From Branchiostoma lanceolatum (taxonomy: Eukaryota > Chordata > Leptocardii > Amphioxiformes > Branchiostomatidae), in the NCBI RefSeq assembly GCF_035083965.1, contig NC_089726.1:21498559-21562558 (forward strand): DNA of 64,000 bases, given 5' to 3'. Made by a program: the position numbers and the translations under genes. The notes under the pieces were generated by a model. The model did not search any database, was not told the origin of the DNA, and saw only the letters and a list, made by a program, of their open reading frames with translations. Numbering within the stretch: the first letter of the stretch is position 1; each line of letters starts with the position of its first letter. Positions 1 to 11,739 of the stretch are shown piece by piece.

Positions 1-543
1 ATTTTATGATTATCATACATGTACATCATCAATAACTCACCTGTGAATTTTTCGATAAAAAATATAGGTGATTTTATTCCGGGGGTACTTTTATTAGATT
101 TTGAAAATAGGCCCAGTAGCAACTTTTATGTGAGGGATGAGAATAATGTACAGGTACAAGTCCTATTGCAGTGTAGCTATTGCAGTGTAACTCTTGCTCG
201 AGCAGAAAAAGCAAAAAGTCTATGGGTGTTGAAAAAAAGATTTATTTGTACTAAAAAAATAGCCGTGTTACACATGAATTGTATAAGTTTGTTTTTTTGT
301 GGGTTGTGGTGTTTTATTTACATTGTATATCATTGAATTTTATTTTGAAACAAAAACACATTTAAGCACCAGTTATATGCTAAAGGCTATGTAATACTGT
401 GTACTTACAAAATGTAATTTCAAGAAATCAGTGAATTTTAGGTGGGGCAACCTGAAATTCTGACGGGCAACCTAGCTTTCTACCGAGGTTGCACACCGTG
501 CAACCTGGATCAAAAAAGTATTTTGCACCCTGTATCTAATCTG

Positions 544-1196
544 CAGTAGTCTACATGTGCTAAATTATCAGTGCACTAGTATTTAACCCTCAGTAGTCTA
601 TAGGTGCTGAATTATCAGTGCACTAGTAATTAACCCCCAGTAGTCTATATGTGCTGAATTATCAGTGCACTAGTAATTAACCCCCAGTAGTCTATATGTG
701 CTGAATTATCAGTGCACTAGTATTTAACCCTCAGTAGTCTATAGGTGCTGAATTATCAGTGCACTAGTAATTAACCCCCAGTAGTCTATATGTGCTGAAT
801 TATCAGTGCACTAGTAATTAACCCCCAGTAGTCTATATGTGCTGAATTATCAGTGCACTAGTAATTAACCCCCAGTAGTCTATATGTGCTGAATTATCAG
901 TGCACTAGTAATTAACCCCCAGTAGTCTATATGTGCTGAATTATCAGTGCACTAGTAATTAACGCTCAGTAGTCTATATGTGCTGGATTATTAGAGCACT
1001 AGTAACTAACCTTCAGTAGTCTATAGCTGTTGAATTATCAGTGAACTAGTAATTTACCCTCAGTAGTCTATAGATGCTGAATTATTAGTGCACTAGTATT
1101 CAACCCTCATCAGTAGTCTATGTATGCTGAATTATCAGTGTACTAGTAACTAGCCGTCAGTAGTCTATAGGTGCTGAATTATCAGTGCACTAGTAA
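544..1196. repeat. 47-bp tandem repeat, 14 units
   Basis: Units begin at 544, 591, 638, 685, 732, 779, 826, 873, 920, 967, 1014, 1061, 1111 and 1158, so the period is 47 bp with one 3-bp insertion near 1108. Each unit starts CAGTAGTCTA and contains ATTATCAGTGCACTAGTAA. The central units are almost identical and the units after about 967 are more diverged. A three-unit pattern (one TAGG variant followed by two TATG variants) recurs at 591-731 and 732-872, which suggests higher-order duplication. No coding potential is seen. The call is a minisatellite. Confidence 0.97.
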
Positions 1197-1639
1197 CAAG
1201 AGTTCCGGGACCTCATATCTCCATGAACTATTTTGTTTGTGCAAATGACATACACATTTGCATAATATATGCTTGGTCATAAACACCTCTATGTTGTTGG
1301 TTCTATCATTTTCCACTTGGATGAATTCCGGCACTTTTGCATTAACTTTGCAAATTAGGAATCTATTGGCATAATTGGTATCTGCTGATGCTCCACTTGC
1401 CATGAACTAGATGTTATATGTATTTGAGTCTTATAATGGAAAACACGGCAAATATAGATTTTCTCATTAGTTATGCAAATTAAGTGTCGATTAGCGTAAT
1501 TTGCACATCATTGTGTACATCACTGTCTAAGCTACCTCCATACTAAATATCATGGAAATCCGCCGTCCCTTTGTTCAGTTATTCTCCGTAGAAGATTTTG
1601 CACAATAACGCCACTGCAGTTCCAGAGCAAGCTGCTAGG

Positions 1640-1890
1640 TGGCCCAAAACTACACCACTTCTTTATTACATCACAAGCTATCTGCCACCCAAAAATCAAG
1701 ACAATAGCATGTCCAGGTCAAAAGATACAAAAACGGAAGTTCTGCTGTAGTACCAAGGTCACATACCAGGGGACCCAAAATCGACCTTGAATTTTGGCTT
1801 CACAACATCCGCCACAATACCAAATATCATCGTAATCCATCCAGAGGTTCTTGAGTTATGCTGACTACAATAGTCCGGAAACACAAACAC
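1640..1890 (-). repeat. Dispersed repeat family, copy 1
   Basis: The stretch around 1735-1885 (TGCTGTAGTACCAAGGTCAC, then CCAAATATCATCGTAATCCA) recurs closely at 42684-42833 and more loosely at 62980-63190. The adjoining AT-rich stretch 1200-1620 resembles, in opposite orientation, the region 41900-42150. No protein is visible. It is probably a non-autonomous mobile element of unknown class; its boundaries and strand are uncertain. Confidence 0.55.
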
Positions 1891-1994
1891 ACACACAAAC
1901 ATTTTTTTTTCATGGAGATAACAAGAAGGATGGTAGAGAGATGTTGTGAATCTAACAAGACGTCATATTTGCAGCTAGTCATGGCCGAATCAAA

Positions 1995-2327
1995 ATGCCG
2001 AAACACGTCGGGAGTGGAGTGGCTGCGAGGCATATAACAGCTTCCAAACAACTGGTCCAAATGCTTAAATGCTGCTCTAACGATAATGTAGAGGAGATTG
2101 ACACAAGCCTGGCAAAGGAAGTTATCGCCAAATCAGAGAACTCTGGTGTTGTCGTTCCAACTAACCTATCACCAGGCGCCTTTATCGAAGTTGCTGCCAA
2201 CAATAATGATTTCACTAATGAGGCGACTCTTCATGGGAAGCAGACAACCCATGCTACAGCCCATGTTGTATACCAGAAACAACAGTACGGATCAAAACCT
2301 GAGCCAGTAGTTCATACTGATCATTAA
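1995..2327 (+). pseudogene. Fragment of an orphan multi-copy, transposon-associated protein family
   Basis: A 110-aa open frame looks protein-like rather than random. It opens with KHVGSGVAARHITASKQLV and contains AANNNDFTNEATLHGKQTTH. From memory, a similar arrangement (KHVG near the start, later D-x-K-x-T-x-HAT) occurs in large uncharacterised families of marine invertebrates that behave like mobile genes. I cannot name a domain. The frame stops at 2325-2327, and the next recognisable coding piece, about 100 bp downstream, belongs to a different family, so this is probably a decayed fragment. The upstream boundary is not certain. Confidence 0.45.
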
Positions 2328-2423
2328 AAAAACGGCGCTCCTTCCTCGTGGACAAAAGCAAGCACAGATTTAGACATCAGTGTGTTGATGGGCCGACTTT
2401 AATAATTTCTTGCTATTCATGAA

Positions 2424-2588
2424 GAGGAGAGGAGGCCGGAAAACGTCTCGGTGGAAGACTTGGATGAAATGATGGGCATGTTCTTCCTGGGTATACGCAA
2501 GGAGAACGGTGAAGAATATGAGCCAGGTAGTCTAACAAGCAAGCAGCGATCAATTGCCCGGTATCTGGAGCTCCTCATACATATTTGA
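2424..2588 (+). pseudogene. Crypton-like tyrosine-recombinase fragment (N-terminal region)
   Basis: The frame reads about 54 residues, including EDLDEMMGMFFLGIRKENG followed by EEYEPGSLTSKQRSIARYLE. An acidic helix, then F-F-L-x-I-R-K-x-(D/N)-G, then Y-E-P-x-(S/T)-L and S-I-x-R-Y-L is the pattern I associate with the region before the catalytic domain in Crypton-derived and DUF3504-type proteins. No catalytic R-H-R-Y tyrosine-recombinase core is seen downstream and the frame ends in TGA at 2586. It is best read as a truncated remnant. The family assignment comes from motif memory only. Confidence 0.5.
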
Positions 2589-3295
2589 CTTATCATATGA
2601 ATATTAGTATACTTTTAACGCTTGATATAAGTTTGTCCTTAGATACATTGTTCATATTTTTCCTTTTCAGTCAGACCTTGAGGCGGAAGTTTGATAACGA
2701 GTACTATAAATTTTGTGTCTGTCATCACAAGAGGTAGGATGTTATCACAATAATAATGCCATTGTATAGTCATTGAAAGATGATTTGGTTTTCTTCCAAA
2801 TGACAAATTGAAGTAGACAATTGTTAATGAATATTTCACATTAGTCTATTTTTCTTATATTTCAATATTGTCCTTTTTAGATGTAAATTCCTGGTCGGGT
2901 AAAAGATGCAAGCATCTGGGGATTACAAAAGATGTTACAGAAAGGGGAGTTCCCCCTCCCCCCCCGGAAGCGAACGACTTTACTCCATGTGTTGTCAGTC
3001 GGAAGTTGTGGTGCATGGATATGCCAGGTGAGCAGCAGAAAGTTGCACTGCTCAACATGTGACCAGTTGATTATGTGGCAGAGTACGCAGAAGTTTCAAT
3101 TCGATGGGCCATTACACGACTTAGGGAATGCGTCTAGGTGATCCTTACATGGACATGACATTCAAATTTCCCCGGCCATGCAGGAGAAGCTCTAGAACAT
3201 GTCGGAAACATGCACAAGAAAAAGTGGTTCTAAGCTCCAAGAAATGTCAATGATCTACTTAGCTTGCCCAATATAGAGCAAGTAAATTTTACACT

Positions 3296-3403
3296 CGCAA
3301 TTTAGTAAATAGTCCAGCATGCACCTGTGAACACCCCTGTGAAAATGCACACCACTTCCTTCTGTACTGTCCTAACTATAGCCAACAAACATCAAGGTGG
3401 TAA
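3296..3403 (+). pseudogene. LINE C-terminal zinc-knuckle remnant
   Basis: In one frame the sequence reads SPACTCEHPCENAHHFLLYC followed by PNYSQQ. The spacing C-x-C-x(3)-C-x(3)-HHFLL-x-CP is typical of the C-terminal zinc knuckle of non-LTR retrotransposon ORF2 proteins (Jockey/CR1/I group). The flanking reverse transcriptase is not recognisable: the upstream 200 bp carry stops in all frames. This is a decayed tail of an old LINE. Confidence 0.5.
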
Positions 3404-3409
3404 TGTTAC

Positions 3410-6185
3410 ATTCTTCTTTCATTGAATGATTAAATGAGCACATATTTCATCGAAAGAGGAACATACTATCATTATTATATAGATTTGTATGGACAATTTT
3501 GTTGCAGATGTTTGTAAAGAGCACAATGATACATTTCATGTTAAGATAGTTTATAGTGCGGCTGTTAAGTAGCTGACATTCAAAACATCTACAGATACAG
3601 AACTTTTTTCAATCCAGTGACTTGGATTACACGTAGTTTAACTGCAGTCTGCAGTATATATGACAAACGCTTAAACTAGCTATGACTTTCAGTATACCTT
3701 TCAAAGCAGAAACAAATCAAACTTAACTTTTCAAAAATTCCCTAAGTTCAGTCATTTAATCTACCAAGTGGAACATATCATTGCAACAAGGAGGGGAAGA
3801 CTACAGAGACACCGTGGTAAATGGATTACTTAATACGATACTATATATTTTCTTAATCCGATTTGCTGGGTGTTGCCTTATGTACAGTTGTATTATTTGT
3901 GAATAAGCGTTTAAAAAAGTTAACTGTCACTGCTGTCTTCTCCCAACACTGTGAAGCACCACGGTACAACTCTAATGCTAGTCACAGAATATGAAATACA
4001 TGTATTGCTGTTTGATTCTCATTTCAATTGTTATCTTCCTTCACTGTTTCAGGAGTAGGAGTATTTCTACCTGACAACTTGACCTGAGACAGAGTAGCAA
4101 ATCCGAAAGGTGGGCCTTGTAGAAACGTAGGTCTGGACCTAATCAACGAGTTCCTCAACAGCGACTAATGGTATGATCAAATTAATAAAATGTTCAAGAC
4201 ACAATTCCTGAAGCTGATGAAGTAGATATTTGCAGAACATTTTTTTTTGCATTTTAATGAAAATTACAATGAGGTTTTCTTTCAAAAGAAATATTTTATA
4301 GTACATGACACAGTTGTACAATTGACATGTAACGTTACAGTCACTGTTATTGTTTTCAAAGATGCTGAAGCACTCCAGAGGGCAGTATGCCAACACACAA
4401 GTCAAAGGGTAGGCGAGGATGAGTGGTCCATTTGGACGCGAGCTTGACAGGGTGTTCACTGCAGCTGGGCTAGGTTTTTTTCTCCACCCATACCTCAACA
4501 TTCAGCCATCATAGAAGGTACAAGACGTTAAGGGTTTGTCACAGAATTCAAAGATGATGGGCTGTTCGAGTACCTTTCTGGGCGCAGTCACACCGGGTAT
4601 AAAGACTACTAGTTCAATACAAGAGTAAGAAAACCTCAAAAGAATGGCATGAAGATCAGACAGCTTGCTAAAGACTTGGACTTGTGGTCTGACATAATCA
4701 AAAGCACTGATCAGTAAAGATTGTTGGTAGTAGATTCACATGTGCTTACGAATAGGCAACTAGCATGTGAATTGTGTGAGGCTATGATTTATCGTCACAA
4801 TAGCAAAAGTACCAATGTACGAAACTACAGGCAGTAGCAAGACTACTTCTGTCCATCCCCTTTACAAACAAATTCAGTGAATGAGGGAAACATCCATGAA
4901 ATCATGTCCACTGTCAGCCCATTGCGCGCACATCTCCGCAATCCAACACCACCACCACCCGCTCATTAGGTACACACTGGCGGGAAACTGTGAAACCATG
5001 ATACGCCATAGATAAGGAGTGGATTTTTGTTCAGTCACACTCGGTCATCCAGAAATACAGACTGTTACAATATGAATTAACACTCTTATCTATCTTTCAA
5101 AATGTGGTCACCTTGACGACGTGACAGGAAAATCAAAGGAAGTCCATTCATTCAAACTAAAACAAAACATGTCGAAAGCCGCGGTGACATGATGACCCAA
5201 ACAACATTAGAATGGCGGGAAACAGCGACATACGATATCCAGGAGAGGGTGGGGGGTGCGCTGGCTCCCGTACAACTACAAGCCATCTACAACACGAAAG
5301 AGAATGCCGACGGTTACCAGACCAGTTTTTCTCACCAACACTGACTCAGCAACACCTTAGGAAATCTCAAGATTAACCAATTCGCAAAAACGAAGCCAAA
5401 AGCGCGCCAAAATGGCAGACGTCGCATGAGCTCGAAATCCACACACTCTGGCAAGCTGGCTGAGTCTGACTCATAGCACAACGATCATTTGTATCCATCC
5501 GCAGAACAACTCCGTTCAATACCAAATATCAGATTGATTATAATGGCAATTATACTTTTCAGGCGTACTAATTTTTATTTTTTTTATTAAAGAGTCATCG
5601 GTATTTTTCGAAACTAGTTTGCATGAACTTGCGAAAAGCACTATTTTCTTTCCGCACAGTAATATTTAGGTGTGAGGGAGATATGGCATACAGATTATTC
5701 ACAGCCATATGGAGGGTAGGTATACGGATTTTTGAACACACATATCACTTCAATCTTTATTCGTGTAGATCAACATGACAATACCACTTCTTATATTTTG
5801 GTTTAAATTTCCGTAATCCTCAAAAGGGACCCTTCAGACGTTTTGGGGAAAACAAAGTTGATTAACGTCCACTACCACAATAGCGCCAAATGAGAAAAAA
5901 TGCTGAATTTAAAGAGATATGCTAGTGCAGCAACAGTACTTTCCGAGGTACGCACACTTAAGGCATCCAGGTCTTCATTACATATAGACTGTAAAGATGT
6001 GAACAATGGTGCTCTTATGTATAAAGTTTGCATGCGTCAAACTGAAGTATGCCAAAAGACAACCTATATGAATATTATATCAAAGTGCATGTTCTTTCAA
6101 CGAGCTGGAAAGTATAAACCGAATGTGCGTTCTAGTATTGCAAATAGATAATCTTATTGACCGTTATGAAATGCTCCCTGTCCTC
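3410..6185. other. No gene recognised (about 2.8 kb)
   Basis: I see only short chance frames. Two spots stand out weakly. At 4520-4720 a broken frame reads protein-like text (RQLAKDLDLWSDIIKS) but has several stops. At 5400-5435 there is a short GC-rich patch with an E2F-like GGCGCGC core on the minus strand and a YY1-like CAAAATGGC. Neither supports an annotated gene. Confidence 0.4.
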
Positions 6186-6188
6186 ATA

Positions 6189-6210
6189 ACGGAGGGTGCT
6201 ACAACTTCGG
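6189..6210 (+). repeat. Left terminal inverted repeat
   Basis: 22 bp, matching the inverse of 11740-11761 at 21 of 22 positions, with TA immediately outside at 6187-6188. Confidence 0.65.
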
Positions 6211-7279
6211 CATACCCCCAACTTCGGTATAATTTTCAATTGCTTCGTTATGCAGAAGTGAGTCATATTTGTATTCATCCATGGTGCTGAATAAAATCAC
6301 GAAGCACATGAGACTGTGCATAGAGGTGTTTCATTATTGCAACGCTGATTCTAGCAAAGTTAACGATCATTTCGTCTCTGAGTTGGAATCTGGGCGCTAT
6401 CATGGCCACGCTATACGAAAGGTCACGGCTAACGGCGGCTCTCAAACAAAAACTACAATGCCATTCACCAAACACACAACACACATTTATACACAAGAAT
6501 TAAAGCTGTACAAAACACAAAACAATTGAGTCTCTGTGAGTTTATTTGTCAAAGAAACTGACCTGTAAACACAACTACTCCGCGGAACCGAACGCCCTCC
6601 CAGCCTTTACGTCATGATCATTCCCATGGTCCTGTTCGAAATCGATCGTCGACATTTGATATGGCAGCGAGGATCACGTATGATGAACCTGAGCTTTGAG
6701 TGAAGATCGCTAGGTGGTGTGAGGGTAAGTGACGATTGCTTAAAATATGTTGGAGTTATTCTTTGAGGTGGAACGGGCAAAAATAAGCGCAAACACGCTA
6801 GTAGACTTAGGCAAGAAAAATCGAACGTAATCAAGGTCAATAAGGGCATTGATGTAATGGGCACTAGTATACTTAAACGACACATATATCTTGCGTATAA
6901 TTGATTGATACCTTCCCTAGAACCTTCACCACAACTTGTAGATGTCAGGAGATGCAATAAATCGTTTATTTGTGGTCAGCTGATGACATGAAACTGTTGT
7001 CAAACATCATGACATGATGAGTGGACAAATCATGATGGGTTTAGGGTCAAGTCTATTGAAATCGGTCCTTGGCCTTGTACTGGTCGAAGTATGATAAGAT
7101 ATAATTATGGTCTGACGACCAAAAACCGTGAAAACCACTTGTTAATCAGTAATTTGTCCCAAGTATATATACTAAGTATCGTTGCGGTATAGCTGTGAAG
7201 TTCGGTGGAAACGATAAAAGGACATTAAATAATAAAGTATCAAAATGATAACACATGTACAATCTCGCATTATTTATAG

Positions 7280-9115
7280 ATGTCCGAGTCTCGTCCGAGC
7301 CGACGTTACCGTGAATGGGTCGAGGACGACGTACAAAACGCTTTACGCGAAGTACGACTGGAGCAAAAGTCTGTTTATGCCGCTTCAAAGGCATACAATT
7401 TGCCAAGAAGTACTCTAGATGATAGATTTAAGGAGAGACACGGAGACAAGGTCGGAAGAAGAACAAAATTGGAGCCGGAGGACGAGGAGACCCTCGTTCG
7501 ATACAGCATGTACATGGCAGGTAAAGGTTTTCCCCTTACTGCTGGTGTAATGAAGGTGCTGGCGAAGGAGATCGATAAAGAAAGCAGCAAAAAGAGGGGA
7601 GAAGATCCACGGTTTGGCGGGAAAACACCCGGTAAGAGATGGTGGAGTGGGTTCCGTTTGCGGCACCCACAGATATCGCTGAGGTCTCCTGATCGTCTGG
7701 ACAGGGCACGCGCAGCAATGTCCAATCCTAACACTTTCAGTAATCACTTTGCCAAGCTAGATGAGCTGTTGACAAAGCACAGCCTTCACCAGCGCCCCTT
7801 CTTAGTATATAATGCAGACGAAACCGGGATGGAGCTTGACGCCAGGCGGTCACGCGTCGTAGTGCCGACGGCATCAAAGCGGGCCCCCGCCATCAGGTCA
7901 GGTGGCAGAGACCACGTCACCGTCATGGCATGCGTTTCCGCCGCAGGGGCGGTCCTCCCTCCAATGGTAATCTACGACAAGAATTTACCTTCAGGGAGGT
8001 TTAGCGAGGGTGGACCGCCCGGGGCCGTGTACGCCCACTCTGCCTCAGGTTTTATTAATAGAGAGCTATTCCAAGACTGGTTTTTCAAAATCTTCGTCCC
8101 ACATTGTCATCAGTCCCGACCTATACTACTCCTACTTGATCAACACACGGACCATCTGTCTCTTAATGTTCTCGAAGCTGCCCTCGCCCAAGACATCATT
8201 ATTTACGGACTACCACCTCACACTTCCCAATGCACTCAACCCCTGGATGCAACTGTATTTTCCTCTCTGAAGGCCAAATGGTCCAAAACGTTGGAAGCCT
8301 TGCAGGTCGCAAGCCATTCCTTCCAAGTGAAGAAGAGCAACTTCGCAAGAATATACAGTTCTGTTCAAGACGACTCTTTCACAGCAGACAACATCAAGGC
8401 AAGCTTTGCCAAAACCGGGGTACTTCCGTTTAATCCGAAGGCCCTGGACAAGGTTTGGATGAATATGACCTCCTCGACCGGCTCTGAGGCGGGACCGTCG
8501 ACTTCAAGTGAGGCGGGACCATCGACCTCTACAGTTTCGACCTCACAGGCCCCCCACCAACCAGTGTGCACGTCGTGTGGGAACACATTTGACAATCCGG
8601 TTGTCAATAGTTTAGTCCCTCCGCATCTACGGAGCATCTTGAGGACCGTTACAAGTGTTGCAAAACAGACGAGACGAAAAAAGCTGGTGGCCCGGGTGTT
8701 GACCCATGAAGACGTCATTAATGATCTTAAGAAGAAAGAGGAGGAAGAGAAACAGAAAAAAGCAAAGGGAGAAGAGCGAAAGAAGAAGGCAGAGATGAAA
8801 AAGGCCGAGGAGGAGGAGCGAAAGGAGAAGGCAGAGAAGAAAAAGGCTGAGGCGGAGGAGCGAAAGAAGAAGACAGAGAAGAAAAAAGAGAAGAAGCACA
8901 AAAGACAAGGAAGCAAAAGAAATGGAGAAGGAAGAAAAGCGGAGAGAGAAAGAAGGAACGAAGAGGATGAGGGAAGGAGAAGACGACAAGAAAGAAAATG
9001 CAGAAAACCCCTCGAAGCGGAGAAGGATCAAAAAATGAGTAGAGTGCTACGATCGACTATGATTAGTTGTTGTAAGTGTGGTAAAACTGACGAAATTGTA
9101 CGAGTAGGCATGTAA
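7280..9115 (+). CDS. Tigger/pogo-family DDE transposase (intact, 611 aa)
   Basis: It catalyses cut-and-paste transposition. An N-terminal pipsqueak-type helix-turn-helix (about residues 12-50, SVYAASKAYNLPRSTLDDRF) is followed by a CENP-B/Tc5-type DNA-binding region (about 60-145). The DDE nuclease then carries Asp180 in YNADETGMELD, Asp287 in LLLLDQHTDH and Asp323 in QPLDATVFSSL, so all three catalytic acids are present. A C-x-x-C-G motif sits near residue 435, followed by a long Lys/Glu-rich segment that probably forms a charged helix, and a CCKCG motif near the end. ATG at 7280 is the natural start because the pipsqueak domain begins about 10 residues later. There are no stops or frameshifts, so it is recent or conserved. 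A paralogous, broken relative lies at 54662-56343. A domesticated host gene is the alternative, but the TIRs around it favour a transposon. Confidence 0.92.
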   Translation: MSESRPSRRYREWVEDDVQNALREVRLEQKSVYAASKAYNLPRSTLDDRFKERHGDKVGRRTKLEPEDEETLVRYSMYMAGKGFPLTAGVMKVLAKEIDKESSKKRGEDPRFGGKTPGKRWWSGFRLRHPQISLRSPDRLDRARAAMSNPNTFSNHFAKLDELLTKHSLHQRPFLVYNADETGMELDARRSRVVVPTASKRAPAIRSGGRDHVTVMACVSAAGAVLPPMVIYDKNLPSGRFSEGGPPGAVYAHSASGFINRELFQDWFFKIFVPHCHQSRPILLLLDQHTDHLSLNVLEAALAQDIIIYGLPPHTSQCTQPLDATVFSSLKAKWSKTLEALQVASHSFQVKKSNFARIYSSVQDDSFTADNIKASFAKTGVLPFNPKALDKVWMNMTSSTGSEAGPSTSSEAGPSTSTVSTSQAPHQPVCTSCGNTFDNPVVNSLVPPHLRSILRTVTSVAKQTRRKKLVARVLTHEDVINDLKKKEEEEKQKKAKGEERKKKAEMKKAEEEERKEKAEKKKAEAEERKKKTEKKKEKKHKRQGSKRNGEGRKAERERRNEEDEGRRRRQERKCRKPLEAEKDQKMSRVLRSTMISCCKCGKTDEIVRVGM

Positions 9116-9938
9116 TGTCAAGGAGGTTATTGTTAATCCTAGTTCCGACCAGAAACCCACTGTACTGTATGAATTTTACCATTTGGGGCTTTCTGTGAGG
9201 TGTTTTATATGTCCTTTTTGTACATGTACATGTGTCAAAAATTACTTGCCAGTAATAACTAATAGAAACTTGTTTCCATGTAACATGTCTATGCTATTTA
9301 CTATGTCTTTGGACCATTGAAGATTCTAAAGGGGTGTCAGGTCTTAGATAGGTTATCCTTCAAAATAAGACTTTGTATAACAGACCAGTGATAACAGACA
9401 GAGCTTTAAACTTACATCTCTGTGTATTAATCAAAAAGTTGTATATAGTAACATTTGAGCGTTGACCAGGTGTAGCTACCTTGAATTAATTTGTAACCTG
9501 CCTGGCTTAGTATGTATGTGAGTAAGTTTTCTTGGTCACTGCTGGGTAGTTCTTTACCAGGAGACAACAATACAAAAAATCACATAATATAAACTTTGTC
9601 ACCTGTAAATATACTATTTTAGAATCTGTCTGAAACTGCAACACAATATTCTTCGCCTTTCACATTTACCTCAGTTCACCAGAAAACAAGGCTCGTTGTA
9701 AAGCACTGTAATGTTTTGTCTGATACAGTTCACATCAAGTAGCACAATGCCACGTTGTTACAACTCTGTGTTGTTGTTAACTTAACTGGTCTTCTAAAGT
9801 CGAAGATATATTTGAATACATTAAGAAGACAAGAATTTCTTAACAAACATCTTTACCTTGTTTTACTACTAGTACACATATCGCTGTTCATTATATTTCA
9901 TTGCCCCTAAAGCTCTGTGGCACGGAAAATGAAAAAAG

Positions 9939-10395
9939 TTACAGGATCTCAATCTTAACTACGACGTAGCCTTTCTTTTGGTAAACTTCGTCAAGGCGGA
10001 CTCCCCGGTCTTCCACCCCTCCCCGGCCGTATGCCTGGTCGACCTCGGCGATGTCCTTCTCTCTAATCCAGCCAACCTCCATCCAGGCTCCTCCACCGAT
10101 GCTAGCATATGACATCAACCCTGCTTTCGGTGCCCCCGGACGATGGTACGTCTTGATTCGCAGTTTCACTGTCAATGAGGGCGCCTCCAATATTTTCTCG
10201 GCATTGAACCGATGATGAAAGGTTTGAAGAGTCAGCTTCTATGGATGAAACGAGAGGTGAATGTCAAACGTTAGGTTCGCAACAAGACTGGGGTTAAGTA
10301 TTACTGTTCATCGCTAGGACAGGTCGCCAAGTTCTTGCTTCTGTGTCGTAAATCACGTATCTATTTCAGAAAATAAATAAATACGTACTTACCAT
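9939..10395 (-). CDS. Small two-exon gene, 100-aa protein of unknown function
   Basis: The coding exons are 10393-10395 (only the ATG) and 9939-10238, joined in phase 0. The donor reads ATG|GTAAGT (intron from 10392). The acceptor is a pyrimidine-rich stretch ending CATAG|AAG at 10239. The spliced product starts MKLTLQTFHHRFNAEKIL and ends GYVVVKIEIL. The exon is clearly richer in GC than the flanks and is open for 100 codons. The residues alternate hydrophobic and polar over long runs (SLTVKLRIKTY, VVVKIEIL), suggesting a small beta-rich fold; GGGAWMEVGWI is a conspicuous core. There is no signal peptide, membrane segment or known motif. A short upstream frame (ATG TTT TGA) lies in the leader. 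It sits inside the TIR-bounded segment behind the transposase and may be host DNA or transposon cargo. Confidence 0.6.
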
Positions 10396-11739
10396 TCTGA
10401 TGATCTCTGATCTCAAAACATTACCGTTGATTTAATCCACAGTGAAACGTTTCCGTCACCCCTCCTGACCTTGGTCACTGAACGTGTAATGCCAAGTTGG
10501 CGGGCAAATAACTGGACTGTCCCACTTGAAAACTTTGCTTTACCTAATATTTTACAGAGCATTATAGTCTAATGTGAAAAAGATTAAGATTTTCATCATT
10601 TAATGCTCGTGGTTATGAATATATTAACACGTAGCTTCGGCGAATTTTAAAAGAAATGCGTTTGTAAAACCGCCCGCCCCTGTAATGTAAAAGTGCACAC
10701 ATCCATATGCGCGGTAAACCATATCTCGACGACGATACTAGTCCCCTACGTGGGTGTCATGATTTGAAACGGATACTGTCTTTCACTTCACTCTAAGTGC
10801 AAACATATTAAGATGCATCATATCATGTTATAAAATCTTTTAAGCTTTTATTTTTGGGACAAAGAAATGGATCCGAACTTTAGGCGTCACGATGGTAACA
10901 AGCTCACACGCACCCCTTCATTGCAGTGTCGTTGCCTCAAAGACAGCAGCGAACATTTCATGTTGGTGTAGCTTACAGTAAATCGTACCATTCCGCTGTG
11001 ACTGCTATCATTCCAACAGATATAATGATAGATGGCTTAAAAATGACTCGAAGATAAAGATTGATGTTATTGCCTTGCAAGCCTTTGAACTAGAACAGGG
11101 ATGATTTTTAGCGCACTTTGGGTTCACACGCGGTGTTTTGCAGAGTGCAGAGGTCACCATATCAGTTTCCGGTGTGCACCATGTTCGCCCCCAGCTCCAA
11201 GACGCACTTGCGGCGAATGTGTGGCCCTATGTTTCTTCAGTCATAGGAGTCATTCGCATGAAACAAAGCATTTGTCGTAATTGGCATGCCAAACAACGGA
11301 CCGTCACCTTTGACATGGCTTAGAATGCAGCAAGAGGCGTAAACAGTAGCTAAGGTACAGCGCGCCTCGCATCGGCGGAAATTTACGCACGGCCAAAAAT
11401 TATTTACCAGAGGGAAGTTGAAGTAAGTTAGCACGGAACTATTCCCTCTGTTTACTTAAAATCGTCCAGAGCAATCAAAGACCGGCTATAATGTTTGTAT
11501 GCCGAAGTTAGGATACCCTGTCTAGAATGGAACAATATGGAACGTTATGGTCATAACAACATTTTTCTGGTTTTACCGACTGGGATCCATGGTGTAATTC
11601 GTGCACGGATGATGTAAAATCATTTCGACAACAGAAAATTCCCAAAACACTGCTACCCTCAATCATTATCTATTAAAACGCAACACTTTTCAGATAACCG
11701 ACACTGATGCAATACGATGTCAGACTCGTAAATTTACGT

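Noticed and set aside
5403-5435. Possible promoter with E2F/YY1-like motifs
   Set aside because: No exon could be found on either side; isolated motifs in a GC-richer patch are not enough.
8365-9031. Long minus-strand frames rich in Ser/Phe/Leu (183 and 134 aa)
   Set aside because: Antisense shadow of the Lys/Glu-rich tail of the transposase; composition is a mirror of AAG/GAG codons.
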